64,000 nucleotides of DNA from assembly GCA_016936575.1 (NCBI GenBank), contig JAFGXQ010000202.1, positions 20,959 to 84,958 on the forward strand, in the 5' to 3' direction. Below are positions 50,186 to 60,553 of this stretch, one piece after another. Source of the stretch: Deltaproteobacteria bacterium. GTDB taxonomy: Bacteria > Myxococcota_A > Polyangia > JAAYKL01. Positions within the stretch are counted from its first letter, which is position 1. Every line of letters begins with the position of its first letter. Made by a program: the position numbers and the translations under genes. Under the pieces are notes generated by a model, which saw only the letters and a list, made by a program, of their open reading frames with translations, was not told where the DNA came from and made no database searches.

Positions 50186-52534
50186 TCAGTACGTGAGGCC
50201 GTAACCGTAGGGATAGAGGATGTCCGTGCTGTCGGCATCATTTCCCCGTTCGCCGACCGCGAGGTCCACGTTGACCGGCTCCTGATCTAAGCTTTTGGGC
50301 CAAGTGTGACTCAGCTTGCCTGAGGGCGACACGTCACCAAACAGGACGTCGGCAACGCCGATACCCCGTGATCCGGGCAGCCAGGCGGCTACAATCGCAT
50401 CACAGCCATCGATTACGGATTGATCCATGATCAGTGGGCGGCCGGACAGAATAACCAGAATAACCGATTTACCGCTACTGAGAGCTGAGGTCAGCACGTT
50501 GTAATTGGGCTGATCCGACAGGTACACTGACGCAATCGGCGCTGAGGTATCATTTGGATCGAACGACATTCGCGCGCCGTGATCTCCAAAGCCTTCGGCA
50601 TAGGGATACTCGCCGATGACCACAACCACTTTGTCACCGCTGCCGCCGCTCGGGTTGCTTGCATCGTAGGAAACATTGCTGCCAACACTTTGCATACCGG
50701 CAACGATGGTTTCCCCTTGCAGCTGTGAATTGCTGTAGTTCGCCGAACCCTGCCAGTCGAGGGTCCAGCCACCGGCCTGGGCACCCATGTTGTCGGCAAA
50801 TGGTCCGGACACATGAACCGCCTCGCCTTTGTCGAGGGGAAGCGCGCCGTCGTTTTTAACGACCACCAGCGATTTTTGAACCGCTTCTCTCGCGAGTGCC
50901 TGATGTTCCGAAGACCATATCTGACTGCGCAGAGATGAATTTGAAAACGCCTTGCTGAAATTATTTGAGAACAGGTCCATTTTCACTTTGATTCTCAGGA
51001 TGCGGCGTACCGCGTCATCGATGCGGCTGCTGCTCACGCTTCTGGCTGCGCTCATGAATTCGGCAATACCGTCGGAACCGCTGGTCCATCCCGGTCCAGT
51101 TTGAATGCTCATTGCGATCATCGCCATGTCGATGCCCGCGTTCAAGCAGGTGGTTACTTTGTCCAGTGTATAGCGTTCCTCACCGCCGGACAGTCGGGCG
51201 ATGGCGTCGTAGTCAGAAAGTCGAATACCGTTGAAGCCCAGATCGTCCACCAGCAGGTTGGTGAGAGAGTACGTGTCGGCGGTCATCTCATAGGTAATGC
51301 CGTCTCTTGTCCAGTCGTGATAAGAAGGCATAATCGATGCGACGTCGGCATCCAGCGCTGCTTCGAACGGCGGCAAGTGGACGGCCATCAACACATCGAC
51401 CGAGAATTCGGAAACGCCCAGATTCGTGCCATCGGTGGTGCCGCCGTCACCAACATAGTGCTTGGCGGTCGCTGCCATGGACGCTTCGTCTTCGAGATTG
51501 CCCATTCCCTGCAGTCCGTAAATATACGCGGCGCCCATTTCGGAGTTGATTTCGGGAGTTTCTCCAAACCCTTCGTAGGCGCGACCCCAGCGAATGTCTC
51601 TGACTACAGAAATCTGGGGAGCAAAGTTGAGATTGATTCCCGTTCCCCTGGACTCAATGGCGGTGGCGCGCCCAATGCGCTCCATCAAATCTGCGTCGCC
51701 GGCGGCACCCAGACCAATATTGTGGGGAAAAATGGTGGAACCCGGCAAAGTGGCATTGCCGTGTACCGCGTCAACACCGTATAAAATCGGAATGCCGCAA
51801 CCATCAATCACCGCTGTTTGCATCGCATCAATTTTAGATGCCGTTGTCTCCGGATTGTTGTTCGGCCCTACGGGATCTTCACCGCCGCCGTTGAATATTG
51901 AACCGAAACACAGATCTCTTGCAGTCGATGTGCTGATATCCATAAACTGAGCCTGTACCAACTGACCTATTTTCTGGTCGTCATTCAGGTTGGAGAGCAG
52001 GTCATCCACTATCTGTTCTATCGCATCCGCATCGCCGTCTGAATCGGTATCGCTGTCAGCATCGGTATCGCTGTCCGAATCAGCATCGGTGTCCGAGTCG
52101 GAATCGCCATCCGAGTCGGAATCGGTATCTGAATCGGAATCGGTGTCCGAGTCAGCATCGGTGTCCGAGTCAGCATCGGTGTCCGAGTCGGAATCGGTAT
52201 CGGAATCGGTATCTGAATCGGAATCGGTATCTGAATCGGAATCTGTGTCCGAGTCGGAATCGGTGTCCGAGTCGGAATCGGTATCTGAATCGGAATCTGT
52301 GTCCGAGTCGGAATCGCCATCCGAATCCCCATCGCTGTCTGAGTCGGAATCCCCATCGCTGTCTGAGTCGGAATCCCCATCGGAGTCAGAATCGGAGTCC
52401 GAGTCAGAATCGGAGTCCGAGTCGGAATCGCTGTCTGCGTCAACGTATTCCGTGTTGGTATCGTTTTCCCCTGAGCACGCCAGGGCAATCACCGACGATA
52501 GCGTTATAATTAAGCACAACCAATAAAATTTCAT
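50186..52534 (-). CDS. Glycoside hydrolase family 3 lipoprotein with long Asp-Ser repeat linker
   Basis: AAGGAGG RBS; lipobox [10 protein letters not shown]3 motifs [46 protein letters not shown]. Confidence 0.92.
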   Translation of the reverse strand: MKFYWLCLIITLSSVIALACSGENDTNTEYVDADSDSDSDSDSDSDSDSDSDGDSDSDSDGDSDSDSDGDSDGDSDSDTDSDSDTDSDSDTDSDSDTDSDSDTDSDSDTDSDTDSDSDTDADSDTDADSDTDSDSDTDSDSDGDSDSDTDADSDSDTDADSDTDSDGDADAIEQIVDDLLSNLNDDQKIGQLVQAQFMDISTSTARDLCFGSIFNGGGEDPVGPNNNPETTASKIDAMQTAVIDGCGIPILYGVDAVHGNATLPGSTIFPHNIGLGAAGDADLMERIGRATAIESRGTGINLNFAPQISVVRDIRWGRAYEGFGETPEINSEMGAAYIYGLQGMGNLEDEASMAATAKHYVGDGGTTDGTNLGVSEFSVDVLMAVHLPPFEAALDADVASIMPSYHDWTRDGITYEMTADTYSLTNLLVDDLGFNGIRLSDYDAIARLSGGEERYTLDKVTTCLNAGIDMAMIAMSIQTGPGWTSGSDGIAEFMSAARSVSSSRIDDAVRRILRIKVKMDLFSNNFSKAFSNSSLRSQIWSSEHQALAREAVQKSLVVVKNDGALPLDKGEAVHVSGPFADNMGAQAGGWTLDWQGSANYSNSQLQGETIVAGMQSVGSNVSYDASNPSGGSGDKVVVVIGEYPYAEGFGDHGARMSFDPNDTSAPIASVYLSDQPNYNVLTSALSSGKSVILVILSGRPLIMDQSVIDGCDAIVAAWLPGSRGIGVADVLFGDVSPSGKLSHTWPKSLDQEPVNVDLAVGERGNDADSTDILYPYGYGLTY
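52021..52443 (-). repeat. Asp-Ser/Thr/Gly/Ala coding repeat in GH3 lipoprotein
   Basis: ~420 nt of 6-nt-period hexamers encoding DSDSDSD...DTDSDGDAD. Confidence 0.95.
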
Positions 52535-52620
52535 TTTGGAGCCTCCTTTTAAAAACCAGCCTGTTAGGCTATTTTATCTCATTTCGGCGAAGAAAGTAAT
52601 TAAACATCGTGGATGTTCTG

Positions 52621-55110
52621 CTAATTTGATGCGGAATCGACAACTTGAATACTGTCCGTGAGGACCTTACCTGTCAAAGTGCTGGTAATCACCGTGTTCG
52701 CATCCCTTTGAATGCTGATCTCCAGATCTCCGGTCTCCACTTTCCACTCTCCGTCATCGTAGAAGCGCAAATCATGCATGCGCAGCGGCATGGTGATCTG
52801 TTTGGTCTCATCGGCGTCAAGACTTACGCGATAAAAGCCTTTGAGCTGCCGAACACGCTTCCGTTCGTCATTCGAATTCGGATACGACGTGAACAGGAAA
52901 ATAACGTTATCCGCCGCCATATCGCCCCGATTACTGACATCCACTTTGACTTCGACAACGGAGTCCTGGGTGACCGAACTGCAGGGCACTTCCAGATTCA
53001 AGTAGTCGAAGGTTGAATAGCTGAGACCGTGGCCAAAGGGAAAGAGAGGCGTTTCGTCCTGTTTTTCATAGTATCGATAGCCGGCGAAATAGTCCATTGG
53101 CACCACATCTCCGGGATTGAATTCGGGAGCCTGATTCCAGGAGGTGGGCCAGGTGATGGGCAATCTGCCACTGGGGCTGGCGTCGCCAAACAGCAGTTTA
53201 CCGATGGCCTTCCCACCTGCCATTCCCGGATACCACGCCATGAGCACTGCATCGACGTCGGAGAGCCAGGGCATATCAATGACACTGCCGCCAATGAGCA
53301 CAACCGCCATGGGTTTGTCGAGAGACGCCGCAGCGTTGATGAGGTCATTCTGAGGCGAGTCGCTCAATTTTCCATCGAGAGCAAAGGTGGAACGGTCGCC
53401 GGCACCGGTGTATTCCTCTCCCTCATCCATGGCGTTGAGACCGGCAAGAACAACGATAAAGTCTGCGTCCTGCGCCTCGTCGGCGCTCGTGCCAAACACT
53501 ACATTCAAGCCTTTGGCGTTCGCTGCGGCTTCGATGCCTTTCAGCGGACTGGTGCTTCTGTTCGGATCGTTAAACACCAGACTGGATCCCCTGTCCCCGG
53601 TGATGACGTCTTCCGCGTAGTTCACGGAGCCCGCAAAGTTAATGGCGGTCAGCGTAAATTCCACCGTGGCGCCGAGCACTGCCAGCGTCTTGCCGGAGTC
53701 CAAATCGATGGGTAGGGTACTGTCGTCGTTTTTGAGAAGCACTGCTGATTTGAGAGCGGCCTCTTCGGCGAGAGCCAGATGTTCGTCATTTGTGTCTACA
53801 ATACTGGTATTGCCATAGTCCCAGCCCACGTCAGGCTGCGATAAGCCGGGTTCGGTTTCGGACAGATTCGCCAGGTTGAACCGATATTTCTGTTCAAGAA
53901 TTCTGGCCACCGAGGTATTTACGAGAGATTCGTCTATTTGTCCGCCCTGCACGAGCGCGGGCACTTCTCTATAATTCAGGGACCAGGGCAGCTCCATGTC
54001 CATGCCGGCCTTTACCCCCGCTGTCGCCACTGCCTGATAAACGCCCTGAGAGAGCTCCGCAACGGGTTTGCCGTTGGTCATCGCCCACCAGTCACTCATC
54101 ACGAATCCCTCAAATCCAAAATCGTCACGAAGGACATCGCTCAGTAAGTATGCACTTTCGGTGCACTTCTCACTGTCGTTGTTATCGACCTCAATCAGGT
54201 TGTAGGCAGCCATTACACAGGCCACACCGCCATCATTGACTATCATGTCGTATGCGCGGCCGTATATCTCCCTCAGTGTCTGATCATCCATGGACGACGC
54301 CAGTCGCGCACGGTCGTTTTCCACATTATTCCCAATAAAGTGTTTGACACAGGCTGGAATGTACTCCTGTACCCCAATCGTGAACGCGGTTCCCATTCGG
54401 CCAAGGAGGAACGGATCTTCCCCGTAGGTCTCCTGGGCGCGGCCCCACGCGGGATGACGGAGAAGGTTGACCGTAGGTGCGAGCAGCATATGGTGTTTCG
54501 ATGCCAGCACCTCCTCACCCTGAGCCCGCCCAATCTCGTACTCAAGGTCCATATCAAAGCTGGCCCCTCGGGCCACCGATACAGGAAACGCCGTGGCATA
54601 TCCCTCATCTCCCGAACTCATGTATAAATCCGTTGCAAGATTGAGTCCCCGCGGCCCATCGCGAAACTTGAAGCCACGAATGCCGGCCGGTCCGTCGTCC
54701 AGCTGTCTGAATATATCACCGTCGTTTTTAAGTCCTCCGGAATCTGTACCGGTCATCTGTTTCAGTTTTTGCTCTATAGTCATGGCGGCAATATCCAGCT
54801 GTACCAGCTCCCGAATGCTGTCGCTGGGTACATAGGGTTCGGTGAAAGGCATCTGGTAGCTCACCGCCTCGCATATATCCTCCTTTTCCACACTTTCCCG
54901 TTCTGCATAATCCACTGTCCGTTCCTCAGCGCTTTGGGTCCTGATGCCGTCAGGCTCGCTGTCACTGTCGGTCAAGTCATCATCAACGGCTGACTGATCC
55001 GTCCAGTCGTAATGTGAACAGGAAACAATCAACAGTAGCAAAGCCGAATATGCGGAAAACCGAAAACATTTGAAGTTAAGGTAAGAGGCAGGGGTCGACA
55101 TAAAATTCAT
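52621..55110 (-). CDS. Glycoside hydrolase family 3 beta-glucosidase-like lipoprotein with C-terminal Fn3-like domain
   Basis: PTVNLLRHPAWGRAQETYGEDPFLLG, KHFIGNNVENDR, FGFEGFVMSDWWAM, AWYPGMAGGKAIGKLLFGDASPSGRLPITWP; lipobox IVSCSHY. Confidence 0.93.
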   Translation of the reverse strand: MNFMSTPASYLNFKCFRFSAYSALLLLIVSCSHYDWTDQSAVDDDLTDSDSEPDGIRTQSAEERTVDYAERESVEKEDICEAVSYQMPFTEPYVPSDSIRELVQLDIAAMTIEQKLKQMTGTDSGGLKNDGDIFRQLDDGPAGIRGFKFRDGPRGLNLATDLYMSSGDEGYATAFPVSVARGASFDMDLEYEIGRAQGEEVLASKHHMLLAPTVNLLRHPAWGRAQETYGEDPFLLGRMGTAFTIGVQEYIPACVKHFIGNNVENDRARLASSMDDQTLREIYGRAYDMIVNDGGVACVMAAYNLIEVDNNDSEKCTESAYLLSDVLRDDFGFEGFVMSDWWAMTNGKPVAELSQGVYQAVATAGVKAGMDMELPWSLNYREVPALVQGGQIDESLVNTSVARILEQKYRFNLANLSETEPGLSQPDVGWDYGNTSIVDTNDEHLALAEEAALKSAVLLKNDDSTLPIDLDSGKTLAVLGATVEFTLTAINFAGSVNYAEDVITGDRGSSLVFNDPNRSTSPLKGIEAAANAKGLNVVFGTSADEAQDADFIVVLAGLNAMDEGEEYTGAGDRSTFALDGKLSDSPQNDLINAAASLDKPMAVVLIGGSVIDMPWLSDVDAVLMAWYPGMAGGKAIGKLLFGDASPSGRLPITWPTSWNQAPEFNPGDVVPMDYFAGYRYYEKQDETPLFPFGHGLSYSTFDYLNLEVPCSSVTQDSVVEVKVDVSNRGDMAADNVIFLFTSYPNSNDERKRVRQLKGFYRVSLDADETKQITMPLRMHDLRFYDDGEWKVETGDLEISIQRDANTVITSTLTGKVLTDSIQVVDSASN

Positions 55111-55302
55111 CCCTTTCCATTCTCGATGATAAAATTGGGGTCATTTGCTCACATTCGAGAAAGTGTTTATGATCATATTTTACATATACTGTAGCAGCAT
55201 TTGTGTCAATATCGCCCGTGCAGTCCGGCGGGGCTGTCGTCACTCCACGGGAGGATATCCTGTTAAAATTGTTCTCCTGCTTACCATAACCAAATGGAAC
55301 GC

Positions 55303-57339
55303 CTAATACGAATCACCGAGGAGTCCTTCGGCCGTCACAGCTTCTTTAGAACCGGGAATGTTTTCGATGATGTAGCGCAAGTGTATGTCTGCCTCAGCTT
55401 TCTTACCCGAATCAAGAAGTACCGCTGCAAGGTTAAGACGGGCTCTCGCATAGGATGGATTGATGTGCACTGCGCGCTCGAAGAGCCTGCGCGCTCTGTT
55501 CGGCTGGTGCATCTGTTTGTATACCAGCCCAAGGTTGTTCAGTAGTCCCGGATCATTCGGATACATCTCGAGTTGGGTTTCAAGCACGCTCACAGCCGCC
55601 GAGAGATCACCATGTTTTAAAAGCATGCCGGCGAAGGCTGCCGCTGTCTGCAAACTGTCCGGACGCCTTTTCAGGGCTTCTTTGTACGCCTTTGCCGCTT
55701 CGTCATATTTCCCGGTTTCCCGGTAGACTTCGGCCAGATTGAAATACACGTCGGCATAGCCTGCCTTGTTGTACAAAATCTCTTCGAGCAGCGCCTGTGA
55801 TTTTTTCAAATCACCCGTCATACGATACAGGAATGCCAGGTTGTTGTACGCAATGCCTCTGCCCCGCCTGGCCATGGCCGCCACTTTTTTCTGATAATAA
55901 ATCGCGGTGTCGAATTCCTGCTTTGCCACATGCAGCAACGCGCGGGAGGCAAGCAAATGATAGTCATCTGGATTGAATTGCTTCACCTCGGAAAGCATTT
56001 TTTCGGCTTTGTCCCATTGCCTGGTATGAATATAATGCGTGGCCAGATTGCCGTAAATAAGGGCAGATGGTACCGACGACAGCGTTTCTTTGTAAAACAA
56101 CTCGTTGTTTTTCCAAACAAGATTTCTGTCCACCGTTTTCGCCCCAAGGGCAAAAGCCGCCGTCAGCGCGAACGCCGGTAGAATATGACGAATTTTTGCG
56201 CTTGCCGACATTGTTTCGGTAAGGCCCACCAACGCAACACTAACCGTTGCAATAAAGGGAAACGACGGAAAGTACAAAAAGCGCTCAGCCATTACGGCAC
56301 CCATATCGGACGGCCCCGACGCCGAAAGCACACCCGCAATAGGCAACATGGCAACAAGTGTCATCCAAATAAATGGACCGACGCTCGGAAAACGCCGTTT
56401 CAGCCGATATGCAGCAAATCCAATGCCCCATAACCCGAGCACCCCCACGTACAGGCGAATATCAAAATTTCCGGTCACAAACGGATTTCGGATGTATGCG
56501 CTCTGTTTGATTGGAAGCAACAACCATGCGATATAGCGCACCAGTGTAAAGGGCGCGGTGCTCAGTTTGGTCAGCAGTGACACATCCGATCTCTGATTGG
56601 GACCCGGCACATCGGCGATGACAAATCGAAGCACAAGGTAGAACCCAATAGCGGCAATGTACGGTATGAGCGAAAGAGCGACCTGGCGCCATCGTTGTTT
56701 TTCCACACACAGGGCGGCAATGCCAATCCATGCAATCACCACTACAGCGGGTTCCTTGGCCAATAGCGATAAAAAAAACGTCAAAGTTGCCAACAGTCTC
56801 AGGGATAGCGGACGATTTGTCTTGAGCGAACGCAAATGCGCCCACATGGCCAGCAAGGATAAAACAAAGGCAAGTACATCGGTTCGCCCCGATATCCACG
56901 CCACATTTTCTGTATGCATTGGATGAACCGCAAAGAGCAGCGCTGCCCACCACGTCGCTTTTTGGGGGACACGCAACGCCAGCAACACCATCGCCACAAG
57001 CGACGTCGCTGCAACGTGCAACAGCACATTGGTAAGATGATATCCGAATGGGTTACGCTGCCAGATTGCGTAATCCCATAGGTAAGTTAGAGACACCAGC
57101 GGTCTGTAGTATCCGTACCTTAAATCCCATTCCTGGTGTCCAAAAAAGTCACTCGTAAAAATGACATCAAGGTAATGGAGAGATTTTACAGTATGATCTT
57201 CAAGGATGAGATAGAAATCATCCCAGACAAAATCCATCCCCAAGGTATTGGCATATACTGCTGCCGCAACCAGTCCGGGAAAGAGCCATTTTAAAATCGG
57301 CGCTCGCGTATCTATCCGCTTTAGGCTGGTCGAGATCAT
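55303..57339 (-). CDS. TMTC-like multi-pass membrane protein with C-terminal TPR repeats
   Basis: VYANTLGMDFVWDDFYLILEDHTVK...YYRPLVSLTYLWDY...HLTNVLLHVA...LLFAVHPMHTENVAWISGRTDVLAF; TPR array (YNNLAFLYRMTGDLKKSQALLEEIL...). Confidence 0.82.
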   Translation of the reverse strand: MISTSLKRIDTRAPILKWLFPGLVAAAVYANTLGMDFVWDDFYLILEDHTVKSLHYLDVIFTSDFFGHQEWDLRYGYYRPLVSLTYLWDYAIWQRNPFGYHLTNVLLHVAATSLVAMVLLALRVPQKATWWAALLFAVHPMHTENVAWISGRTDVLAFVLSLLAMWAHLRSLKTNRPLSLRLLATLTFFLSLLAKEPAVVVIAWIGIAALCVEKQRWRQVALSLIPYIAAIGFYLVLRFVIADVPGPNQRSDVSLLTKLSTAPFTLVRYIAWLLLPIKQSAYIRNPFVTGNFDIRLYVGVLGLWGIGFAAYRLKRRFPSVGPFIWMTLVAMLPIAGVLSASGPSDMGAVMAERFLYFPSFPFIATVSVALVGLTETMSASAKIRHILPAFALTAAFALGAKTVDRNLVWKNNELFYKETLSSVPSALIYGNLATHYIHTRQWDKAEKMLSEVKQFNPDDYHLLASRALLHVAKQEFDTAIYYQKKVAAMARRGRGIAYNNLAFLYRMTGDLKKSQALLEEILYNKAGYADVYFNLAEVYRETGKYDEAAKAYKEALKRRPDSLQTAAAFAGMLLKHGDLSAAVSVLETQLEMYPNDPGLLNNLGLVYKQMHQPNRARRLFERAVHINPSYARARLNLAAVLLDSGKKAEADIHLRYIIENIPGSKEAVTAEGLLGDSY

Positions 57340-57375
57340 GAAAATCGAACCCGTGCTTCCTCGGCACTCTGAACG

Positions 57376-58758
57376 TTACGCCGCCTCAATCTTTGAACCA
57401 ACGAACGCATAAAAGGTAATATATAAATAACATGCAGCCGGTACCAGGAATGACAGCTGGATGTTGACGGCGTCGGCAACTGCACCGGACGCCAAGGGAA
57501 CCAGAGCGCCCCCAACGATGCCCACACAAAGTGCACCTGAACCCTGGGGGGTGTGCCTGCCCAGCTTCTTCACACCGAGAGTGAAGATTGTTGGAAACAT
57601 GATTGAATTAAAAAAGCCCACAGCTAGAATTGACCACATGGCAAACGGTCCGGACACTACGACTGTGATGAGCACCAACGCCACAGTACAGAAACTGAAC
57701 ACGCCCAATGTTCTGTAGGGATCGTTTTTTCCAAACTGGAAGGCGATGAGGTTGGCCGTCGAGAACCCCCAGAATACGGCTCCCAGCGCGATGTCTTTCG
57801 TAAGATACCACCCCACTAAAAACGCCCCCACACTTACTACGGCAGATGTGACATACTTTCGGGATTTTGATCCTTTGTCGGAAAGCCAGATGGCACCATA
57901 GAACCGCCCAATCATTGCGCCGCCCCAAAAAATAGAGACGTATTTGGCGCCGGCAGCATGGGAGATTCCCGCAATATTCGGGTCCTCAAAAAATAAAATC
58001 AAAAAGGAACCAATCGCCACCTCAGCGCCAACATAAGCAAAAATGGCGATGACGCCGAGATATAAATGCTTGTATGCCCAGGCGCTTTTGTGCAATTTGT
58101 CGAACCCGTCATCAGTGCGTTCATCGCCATCAGCGCTGCCGCCGGAAATTGTGGGCAGCTTGAAAAAACCGATAAGCACCGCCAGGATGACCAGCGCCGC
58201 TGCCAGAAGAAGATACGGTACCTGGACCGCTTCTGCTTTGGCCAGAGGCGTCATGCTCTCGGTTATCACCGAAAGTATCAGCCAGTGTCCAAAAAGGGGC
58301 GCAACGGTGGTTCCCAGCGAATTAAACGCCTGGGTTAAATTCAGTCGGCTGGAAGAGGTCTCCGGTGTTCCGAGGATGGCGACAAACGGATTGGCCGCTA
58401 CCTGAAGCAACGTGATCCCTGCCGCGAGAATAAAAAACCCTGCAAGAAACAGATTATAACTTTGCATGGACGCTGACGGATAAAACAGCCCCGCGCCGGC
58501 GGCTGCAATCAACAGTCCGATAATGATACCGGTTTTGTACCCAACCGCTTTGACGAGCTTGCCAGATGGGACGGAGCAAATAAAATAGGCCGCAAAAAAC
58601 ACAAACTGAATCAACATGCTTTGGGTATAATTTAAATCAAATATGCCCTTGAGGTGGGGAATCATTATGTCGTTGAGGCAAGTGAGAAACCCCCACATAA
58701 AAAAGAGTGAGGTCAGAACGGTCAACGGTGCTGTGTAATTCTTCTTGTTGGATGTCAT
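57376..58758 (-). CDS. FucP/GluP-like MFS sugar:H+ symporter
   Basis: LTSLFFMWGFLTCLNDIMIPHLKGIFDLNYTQSMLIQFVFFAAYF; ITLLQVAANPFVAILGTPETSSSRLNLTQAFNSLGTTVAPLFG. Confidence 0.93.
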   Translation of the reverse strand: MTSNKKNYTAPLTVLTSLFFMWGFLTCLNDIMIPHLKGIFDLNYTQSMLIQFVFFAAYFICSVPSGKLVKAVGYKTGIIIGLLIAAAGAGLFYPSASMQSYNLFLAGFFILAAGITLLQVAANPFVAILGTPETSSSRLNLTQAFNSLGTTVAPLFGHWLILSVITESMTPLAKAEAVQVPYLLLAAALVILAVLIGFFKLPTISGGSADGDERTDDGFDKLHKSAWAYKHLYLGVIAIFAYVGAEVAIGSFLILFFEDPNIAGISHAAGAKYVSIFWGGAMIGRFYGAIWLSDKGSKSRKYVTSAVVSVGAFLVGWYLTKDIALGAVFWGFSTANLIAFQFGKNDPYRTLGVFSFCTVALVLITVVVSGPFAMWSILAVGFFNSIMFPTIFTLGVKKLGRHTPQGSGALCVGIVGGALVPLASGAVADAVNIQLSFLVPAACYLYITFYAFVGSKIEAA

Positions 58759-58980
58759 AGGTGCAATCCCTCCTTTAATTCACTTCGCAACATGTTGAAA
58801 TAAATAGGCAAGTGCCGATTTTGCCCGACGTCCCAGCGAAAATAGATGCCCGCAAATGTAGGACAAATGCAGATAAATGTATATTGAAAAGTATGAACCG
58901 GTTATTTGTGCTGTCGTGACGCCGACCAGGTACACAGATGATAAGAATTTAACGGAACAGTGTAAACGCCCTCGTCAGGG

Positions 58981-60345
58981 TTATTCCGAAATATCGACCA
59001 TTTTTACCATGACCACGCCGTGGGCGGGAACAGTGGCGGTGAACGAGTCGGTGAAATCGCCCAGGTCTTCGTGTTTCCACAGGTCGCGCACCATGGCGGT
59101 ACCGGTAATATCGAGGTCGCTGAAGTTCGCGGTAATGTCTGCCGCTTCCTCTCCTCGGTTAAACAGCACGACCGCTTTCATGGGGCCGTCGGGTTTGTGC
59201 AGCGGTTTCATCCATACTTCGTGGTCGCCCACACCCCAATCCGCAACACGGGTGCCCTGAATGCCGGCCGGGTCCTGGTCGACAGCGATGACTTCGGTGT
59301 TGGTGAGAATGTCGATGGTGGCCTGGTCCATATTGGTCAGGTCGTTTCCGGCGATGAGCGGTGCGGCCATGATGGCCCAGATGCTGAAGTGTGCCGTGTA
59401 CTCGGTGTTTGACAGGTGCCCCACACCCACTTCGAGCATGTCCGGGTCGTTCCAATGGCCGGGCCCGGCGTAGGGCCACATGTCGGCGTTCGTATCAATG
59501 ATGTCGACAATGCCGTTTTCCCAGCTTTTACGCCAGTAGCAGTCGTCTTCGTTGCTCCAGCAATCGCTGATGTCGCCGGTGGAACGCCACAGGTGTCCGG
59601 CGCTGATCATCCATTCCCCCTGCCAGGACCAGGCGCAGAGACTGAACACGAAGGGGCGTCCGGATGCCCGGAGCGCCGCGCTCATCACCTCGTAGTCATC
59701 CTGAAGCGCGATGGCGGAATCGCGTCCGTCGGCCGGATTGCAATTGTCATATTTGAGATAGTCAATTCCCCAGCCGGCAAAGGTCTGCGCATCCAGGGTT
59801 TCGTATCCGTAGCTGCCGCTTTCGGGGATATTCGAGCAGGTGGCCGTGCCCCTGTCGCCGTAGATGCCGATTTTCAGTCCCAACGTGTGGATATAGTCCG
59901 CCAGCGCCTTAATACCGTTTGGAAATCGAAGGGGGTCGGCCATGAGCACGCCATTCTCGTCTCGTGCGCCGGTTTCGCCGCTGTTCATCCAGGTGTCATC
60001 GATGTTAATGTACTGATAGCCTACGTCTCGCATGCCGCTGCTTACCATGGCGTCAGCGATATCGCGAATCAGCTGTTCGTTAATAGTGCTTTTAAAGCGA
60101 TTCCAGCTGTTCCATCCCATGGGCGGCGTTAGGGCAAGGCCGTCACCTTTGGGGGGGTAGGTATCCCAATCGGTCGATATGTCGGTATCATATACAACAA
60201 CGGTGTTGTCTGAACCGGTATCGGAGTCGCTGTCGGTGGACAACTGCGGCTCAGAATCGTGCGTGTTGTCGGCGTTGTCTTCGCTGCTGCTGGCGCAAGC
60301 CCCGAGAAGTCCGCCCAGCAAAAGAACTAAAAATGTGCGTTTCAT
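58981..60345 (-). CDS. Glycoside hydrolase family 27 alpha-galactosidase lipoprotein
   Basis: LALTPPMGWNSWNRF, YINIDDTWM, GIYGDRGTATC, IDYLKYDNCN, PGHWNDPDMLEVG; lipobox LLGACAS. Confidence 0.93.
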   Translation of the reverse strand: MKRTFLVLLLGGLLGACASSSEDNADNTHDSEPQLSTDSDSDTGSDNTVVVYDTDISTDWDTYPPKGDGLALTPPMGWNSWNRFKSTINEQLIRDIADAMVSSGMRDVGYQYINIDDTWMNSGETGARDENGVLMADPLRFPNGIKALADYIHTLGLKIGIYGDRGTATCSNIPESGSYGYETLDAQTFAGWGIDYLKYDNCNPADGRDSAIALQDDYEVMSAALRASGRPFVFSLCAWSWQGEWMISAGHLWRSTGDISDCWSNEDDCYWRKSWENGIVDIIDTNADMWPYAGPGHWNDPDMLEVGVGHLSNTEYTAHFSIWAIMAAPLIAGNDLTNMDQATIDILTNTEVIAVDQDPAGIQGTRVADWGVGDHEVWMKPLHKPDGPMKAVVLFNRGEEAADITANFSDLDITGTAMVRDLWKHEDLGDFTDSFTATVPAHGVVMVKMVDISE

Positions 60346-60553
60346 GGTACTCCTTTGATTTATTATTTTAGATGCGTGTTTGGCATAAGTTGAATTAAAA
60401 CGTTTTTGTAAGGACAGTATCTTTAAAATAGGCTTTTTTTCCAGCGGAAATTCGACGTGAACAGCAAAATTGACGGTTGGGTACCGAGGCGAACGCGATT
60501 TGTCATCCCTTTTCCAATGGGAAGGGTGAAATCTGTGAATCGGCAGGTGGGAG

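Noticed and set aside
52021-52443. Possible CRISPR-like repeat array
   Set aside because: The periodicity is in-frame 6-nt codon repeat without spacers.
51990-52526. Plus-strand 178-aa (SE)n ORF over the GH3 linker
   Set aside because: Antisense shadow of the Asp-Ser repeat in the GH3 lipoprotein.
52558-52570. AGCCT-GTT-AGGCT hairpin followed on minus strand by GGTTTTT between the two GH3 genes
   Set aside because: Only a 5-bp stem with 3-nt loop; too weak to call as terminator.
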